Shown: positions 5,023 through 8,118 of the stretch, in pieces
Numbering within the stretch: the first letter of the stretch is position 1
Layout: each line of letters opens with the position of its first letter
Assembly (NCBI GenBank): GCA_964388455.1
Contig: CAYMAN010000061.1
Span: 1 to 8,118 of the forward strand
Source: JBBRWO01 sp964388455
Lineage (GTDB): Bacteria; Actinomycetota; Coriobacteriia; Anaerosomatales; JAAXUF01
DNA length: 8,118 nucleotides
Reading direction: 5' to 3'
The notes under the pieces: model-generated
The model's input: the letters and a program-made list of their open reading frames with translations, nothing else
What the model was told of the DNA's origin: nothing
Database searches by the model: none
Position numbers and translations under genes: made by a program

Positions 5023-7956
5023 AATGGCGGTGAGGAGACTGGTGGGCAGCGTGACCGGACCGCCTACCACGGTTGTCACGGCGGCGTCGGCCTTGTTCGC
5101 GCTGTAGTACGCAGACACGGACGGCGCGAGCGTTTTGGGAGTGAGCAACAGAAGGCCGCTGGTGCGCCCTGCAGCAGCGCCGACGCCCAGCGAGTCCGAG
5201 AACGCCGCGGAAGATGAGCTGGCGACCCAGTACCGTTCGCCGCGGAAGTCGCTCGGGTACCTGGCAATCGCCCACTTGGCGACAGCGACACTCGTGGCGG
5301 GCGCATCAGCTCCTGCGATGCGCGTCGCTGCGGGCAGCTTCGCGAGCGTTGCGCTCGAGACCGCAGAGCTCGAGCCGACGACGACGGTACGCGTCGCGCC
5401 GATAGCCCGCATCGTGGTGAGCAAGCCGCTCGGCAGGCTCGAAGAGGGGGTCAGTAGGACCGGCCAACCCTTGCGCGCACCCAGCGTCGAGGCCACCAGA
5501 GCGTCCTGGTGTTTTGCGCCGCTTGCGACCAGCGCCGTTGCATTCGAGATGGGTCCGCCGCCGCGCCGCCGCCACACCTCGCGCGCGACCGCATTGGCCG
5601 TCGCGTAACGATCACGACCCCACACCCGCCTGACCGAGAACCCCGATGCGCGCAGCGTCTTCACCACACCGTCAGAGACCGACGCCGATCCTCCCACGAC
5701 GACCACGGTGGTGACGCGGAGCCGGGAGAGGGCCGAGCGGGTGCTCGTCGGCAGAGAGTCGCGCTTGGTCACCAGGACCGGGCCGCCCAGGCTGCTCGCA
5801 AGCGGACCTGCCGAGAGGCCATCCGGCCAGTTCTCTCCGCCCACGAGCACGACGGTCTTGGCGGTGGCAAACGTGCTCGTGGCGAGAGCCGCGTTGGTCT
5901 TGTAGCGATCCGAGCCAGACACCCGTGTCACGCTCGGCTGTGGCCAGCGCCTGAAGACGATGCCGAGAGGCTCACTGCGTAGTCCGTTTGGATCCACCGC
6001 CCGCACAGTCGCCGAGTGCATCCCGAGCGGCAGCGCAGATGCGTCGTATGACTCGGCGCTCGTGGTGACAGCTGAGCCTCCATCGAGCGCGAACAGGTAG
6101 CGGCCGCCCATCGCGACAGTCTCGGTGCTTTTCCACAAGAGCTTTGTGCCGTTCCACGACAGCTCGGTCATGACCGGCAACGACTGGAACGCCGAGACGC
6201 TTCTCGAACCGACCGCGGTCGAATCCGCCCAGTTACGTAGGCTTCTGGGGGTGACGCTGATCGTGTGTGTGCCTGGCGTCACAGCAGGCAGGACGGTCCC
6301 GGTCGCAGCGATTCCCACCCCGACAAGCGAGCCGTCGAGTCTCACGTCGTAGCGGACGTGATAGCCGGGAACCTTGCTCCACGTAATGGGGATGGCCTTC
6401 ACGCTCGGGGTTGTCGGCACGCTGATGGTGGGCGCGGTGAGCAGCGGGTAGGTGGTCTTGAGCTTCTGATACGCCGCGAGGAGGTTCAACTCGCCCCAAC
6501 CGCTGCTCTGGTCCCAGCCCTTGGTGTAGAGATCGGTCGCCGATGACTGTGCGACCGAGACGATCTCGTCCCCGGTCATATCGGGCACGGCGCGCCACAG
6601 GACGGTGAGTCCGCCAGCGACGATCGGCGAAGCCATGCTGGTGCCGCTCCACCAGTCGTACCCACTGGCGCTCTCCCCGTAGCCGGGGCGGGTGAGTCCC
6701 CAGATAAGGTCGCCGGGTGCGGTGAGGTCAAGGCCCTTCCCGTAGTTCGAGAAACTGGCGCGCTCAACTGAAGCGCCGGAGTCAGTCTTGGTCAGAGCAC
6801 CGATTCCGACCACATTGGGCCAGCCCGCCGGGTAGCGCAGAGCGGGGCTGGCCGGCGTTTCATTACCGCCCGCAGCGACCAGAATGCATCCTCTGGCGTG
6901 AGCTGCGTTGATGGCGTCACGCATCGCCAATGAGTCGTCGACGCCGGCGAAGCTCATGTTGATGATCTTGCAGCCGTCGTCTACGGCGCGTTGTATCGCG
7001 GAGATGATGACCGAGTCGGGAAGCACCAGATCGCCGTCCGCATCGACTCCTGCGATCTTGTAGACCCTCACCTGGGTGTCGTATCCCGAGCCAAACGATC
7101 CGATCCCGTTGCCGACGGTCGCGGCGATGAGACCGGCCACGTTGGTTCCGTGGGATGCCGCCTTGACCTGATCAGCCTGGCTGTAGCCAAGCAGCAGATC
7201 CGGGTCTGGCGGCGTCACGTCCGCGTCTTTGTCGAAGAAGTCCCAGCCTGGCACGATGTTGTCTGCGTCAGGGTGGTCCGGCCACAGACCGGTGTCGAGC
7301 ACCGCCACCTTGAAGTCTCGGCCACTTGCCCGCAGTGGATACTTGCCCTGCACAGCGGGTCCCGTGTAGGCCTGCTCCCACATCTGCGTCGCCTTGATGT
7401 CCCTGAGCCACCACGATCGCCAGTAGGGGAACCTCGCACTCGGCCCGAGCTCTGTGTACGCGGCCTCATTCGGCGCTGTGTAGGCCGGAGGCGTGTAGAC
7501 GACAGCCAGCTGACGATTGTAGTCCGGCTCGGCATACGCGATCTCGCTGCTCTCCTCGAGCCGTCGGCCGAACTCCGCCTCCGAGACTCCCGGAGGAACA
7601 CGCCACAACACGGTGTTGCCGTGGAGCACGCTGACCGCGCCTACCGAGGTGCCAGCGCTCTTCGCGACACGCTTGAGGGCGCTTGGCGTGGCCTCGCCCG
7701 TGAGCTTGACGATCACCTGGCCCTTTCGCAGACGTTTCACCGATGGCGCCGATACGCGCGCGCTCGCGGTGGGTGACGTCGCCGTGGTGGAGACGCTCGG
7801 GGCCGTTACCGGACGAGGTGCGCTCGCCAGCCGTGGTGCCGGTCCGGCGACCTCGCCAACAGACTTCGAGGTCGCGGGTTGTGAAACCGCAGCCACTGCG
7901 CCGAGACAGGCGACAGCCACAACGATAGCGGCTGCGGTGAGGCGAAGCGGTCTCAT
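4999..7956 (-). CDS. Secreted S8 (subtilisin-like) serine protease with CWB2 cell-wall anchor
   Basis: A 985-residue exported protease. Residues 1 to about 25 are a signal peptide (MRPLRL then a hydrophobic AAAIVVAVACLGAVAAV core). A low-complexity Ala/Pro/Ser/Thr stretch reaches about 72. A subtilase propeptide spans about 74-150 (KGQVIVKL ... IAYAEPDYNRQ), normally an intramolecular chaperone and inhibitor that is cleaved off. The peptidase domain (about 185-500) has the full catalytic set: D221 in VAVLDTGLWPDHPD, H269 in SHGTNVAGLIA, oxyanion N365 in AAGGNETPAS and S440 in SGTSMASPIVAGG. Two beta-sandwich-like segments, probably Fn3 or similar, follow (about 508-590 and 592-670). Three CWB2 repeats (676-985) probably attach it non-covalently to wall polymers, as in clostridial Cwp proteins. 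AGGAAA (minus strand, 7963-7968) six bases upstream supports the start. Substrates are unknown; surface-protein processing or nutrient proteolysis is likely. It converges on the PASTA gene. Confidence 0.94.
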   Translation of the reverse strand: MRPLRLTAAAIVVAVACLGAVAAVSQPATSKSVGEVAGPAPRLASAPRPVTAPSVSTTATSPTASARVSAPSVKRLRKGQVIVKLTGEATPSALKRVAKSAGTSVGAVSVLHGNTVLWRVPPGVSEAEFGRRLEESSEIAYAEPDYNRQLAVVYTPPAYTAPNEAAYTELGPSARFPYWRSWWLRDIKATQMWEQAYTGPAVQGKYPLRASGRDFKVAVLDTGLWPDHPDADNIVPGWDFFDKDADVTPPDPDLLLGYSQADQVKAASHGTNVAGLIAATVGNGIGSFGSGYDTQVRVYKIAGVDADGDLVLPDSVIISAIQRAVDDGCKIINMSFAGVDDSLAMRDAINAAHARGCILVAAGGNETPASPALRYPAGWPNVVGIGALTKTDSGASVERASFSNYGKGLDLTAPGDLIWGLTRPGYGESASGYDWWSGTSMASPIVAGGLTVLWRAVPDMTGDEIVSVAQSSATDLYTKGWDQSSGWGELNLLAAYQKLKTTYPLLTAPTISVPTTPSVKAIPITWSKVPGYHVRYDVRLDGSLVGVGIAATGTVLPAVTPGTHTISVTPRSLRNWADSTAVGSRSVSAFQSLPVMTELSWNGTKLLWKSTETVAMGGRYLFALDGGSAVTTSAESYDASALPLGMHSATVRAVDPNGLRSEPLGIVFRRWPQPSVTRVSGSDRYKTNAALATSTFATAKTVVLVGGENWPDGLSAGPLASSLGGPVLVTKRDSLPTSTRSALSRLRVTTVVVVGGSASVSDGVVKTLRASGFSVRRVWGRDRYATANAVAREVWRRRGGGPISNATALVASGAKHQDALVASTLGARKGWPVLLTPSSSLPSGLLTTMRAIGATRTVVVGSSSAVSSATLAKLPAATRIAGADAPATSVAVAKWAIARYPSDFRGERYWVASSSSAAFSDSLGVGAAAGRTSGLLLLTPKTLAPSVSAYYSANKADAAVTTVVGGPVTLPTSLLTAIKRLVGAP
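5002..5931 (-). repeat. Three CWB2 cell-wall-binding repeats of the protease
   Basis: These encode residues 676-985. Repeat 1 starts VTRVSGSDRYKTNAALA, with VVLVGGENWPDGLSAGPLA and VVVVGGSASVS. Repeat 2 starts VRRVWGRDRYATANAVA, with ALVASGAKHQDALVAS. Repeat 3 starts TRIAGADAPATSVAVA, with YWVASSSSAAFSDSLGVGAA and TVVGGPVTLP. The third lacks the DRY signature present in the first two. Three CWB2 units usually act together as one wall-binding module. Confidence 0.9.
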
Positions 7957-8045
7957 CAGCGGTTTCCTCGGCCTGGAGTGTCGGAAGGAAGGGTGGTGGT
8001 GTGGTCAGTGCGTAGCAAAAAGTGCGCCGCGTCCCGAACGAAATG

Positions 8046-8074
8046 AGTGTACGCTGGGACCATCGGGTTGACCA
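8046..8074 (-). promoter_or_regulatory. Possible promoter of the protease gene
   Basis: Read on the minus strand, TGGTCA (8069-8074) and TACACT (8046-8051) are separated by 17 bases, each matching four of six consensus positions. This would give a leader of about 80-85 bases before the ATG at 7956. The match is modest; it is offered because spacing and position fit. Confidence 0.3.
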
Positions 8075-8097
8075 CGGGGGCGCTTCGCGGGTACCAT
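8068..8097 (+). promoter_or_regulatory. Possible divergent promoter pointing out of the window
   Basis: TTGACC (8068-8073, five of six matches to the -35) and TACCAT (8092-8097, four of six matches to the -10) are 18 bases apart on the plus strand. It overlaps the candidate protease promoter and would drive a gene starting beyond 8118. Confidence 0.35.
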
Positions 8098-8118
8098 CTG
8101 CAGGCACTCTGCGCGGCC

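Noticed and set aside
6991..7776. A 261-residue plus-strand open frame opposite the protease.
   Set aside because: The minus strand here encodes the intact subtilase propeptide and catalytic D221/H269 region, so this is an antisense shadow.
7906..7908. Cys17 in the protease signal peptide as a lipoprotein attachment site.
   Set aside because: The preceding residues AVA-C lack the usual Leu at -3, and the protein already has a CWB2 wall anchor. Ordinary signal peptidase cleavage is more likely.
1..8118. CRISPR arrays, insertion sequences, tRNA or rRNA genes.
   Set aside because: No spaced direct repeats, transposase motifs, terminal repeats or cloverleaf-like sequences were noticed in any gap between genes.

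Overview
The window is GC-rich, with compact genes, strong GGAG-type ribosome binding sites and mostly G/C third codon positions. The mix of a PASTA-repeat membrane protein, a secreted subtilase with CWB2 cell-wall-binding repeats, and an XRE-cupin/acyl-CoA ligase pair suggests a Gram-positive-type bacterium. The best guess is a high-GC Actinomycetota lineage such as a Coriobacteriia relative. That placement is inference: no rRNA or other marker gene is present to fix it.

Layout from left to right. (1) Positions 1-632, minus strand: the N-terminal 210 residues of a citrate synthase whose 3' half lies outside the window. (2) Positions 633-939: a 307-base divergent intergenic region with several short palindromes but no convincing promoter. 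(3) Positions 940-3215, plus strand: a two-gene operon with an 11-base gap, encoding a helix-turn-helix/cupin regulator and a 561-residue AMP-forming acyl-CoA ligase. (4) Positions 3287-4954, plus strand: a 555-residue single-pass membrane protein with four PASTA repeats on the predicted outside and two PASTA-like repeats on the predicted cytoplasmic side, but no kinase domain. (5) Positions 4955-4998: a 44-base convergent gap with an 11-bp perfect hairpin that overlaps the end of the next gene. (6) Positions 4999-7956, minus strand: a 985-residue secreted S8 serine protease with signal peptide, propeptide, full catalytic set, two beta-sandwich-like linker domains and a CWB2 anchor of three repeats. 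(7) Positions 7957-8118: upstream region of the protease, with a possible divergent promoter pointing out of the window.

Functionally there are two blocks. The left block is carbon metabolism: acyl activation to acyl-CoA, next to the entry enzyme of the citric acid (or methylcitrate) cycle, with a putative ligand-sensing regulator. The right block is cell envelope: a PASTA membrane protein and a wall-bound protease, convergently arranged. No mobile element, CRISPR array, tRNA or rRNA was seen. The least ordinary item is the PASTA protein, because its PASTA-like modules flank the membrane segment on both sides.
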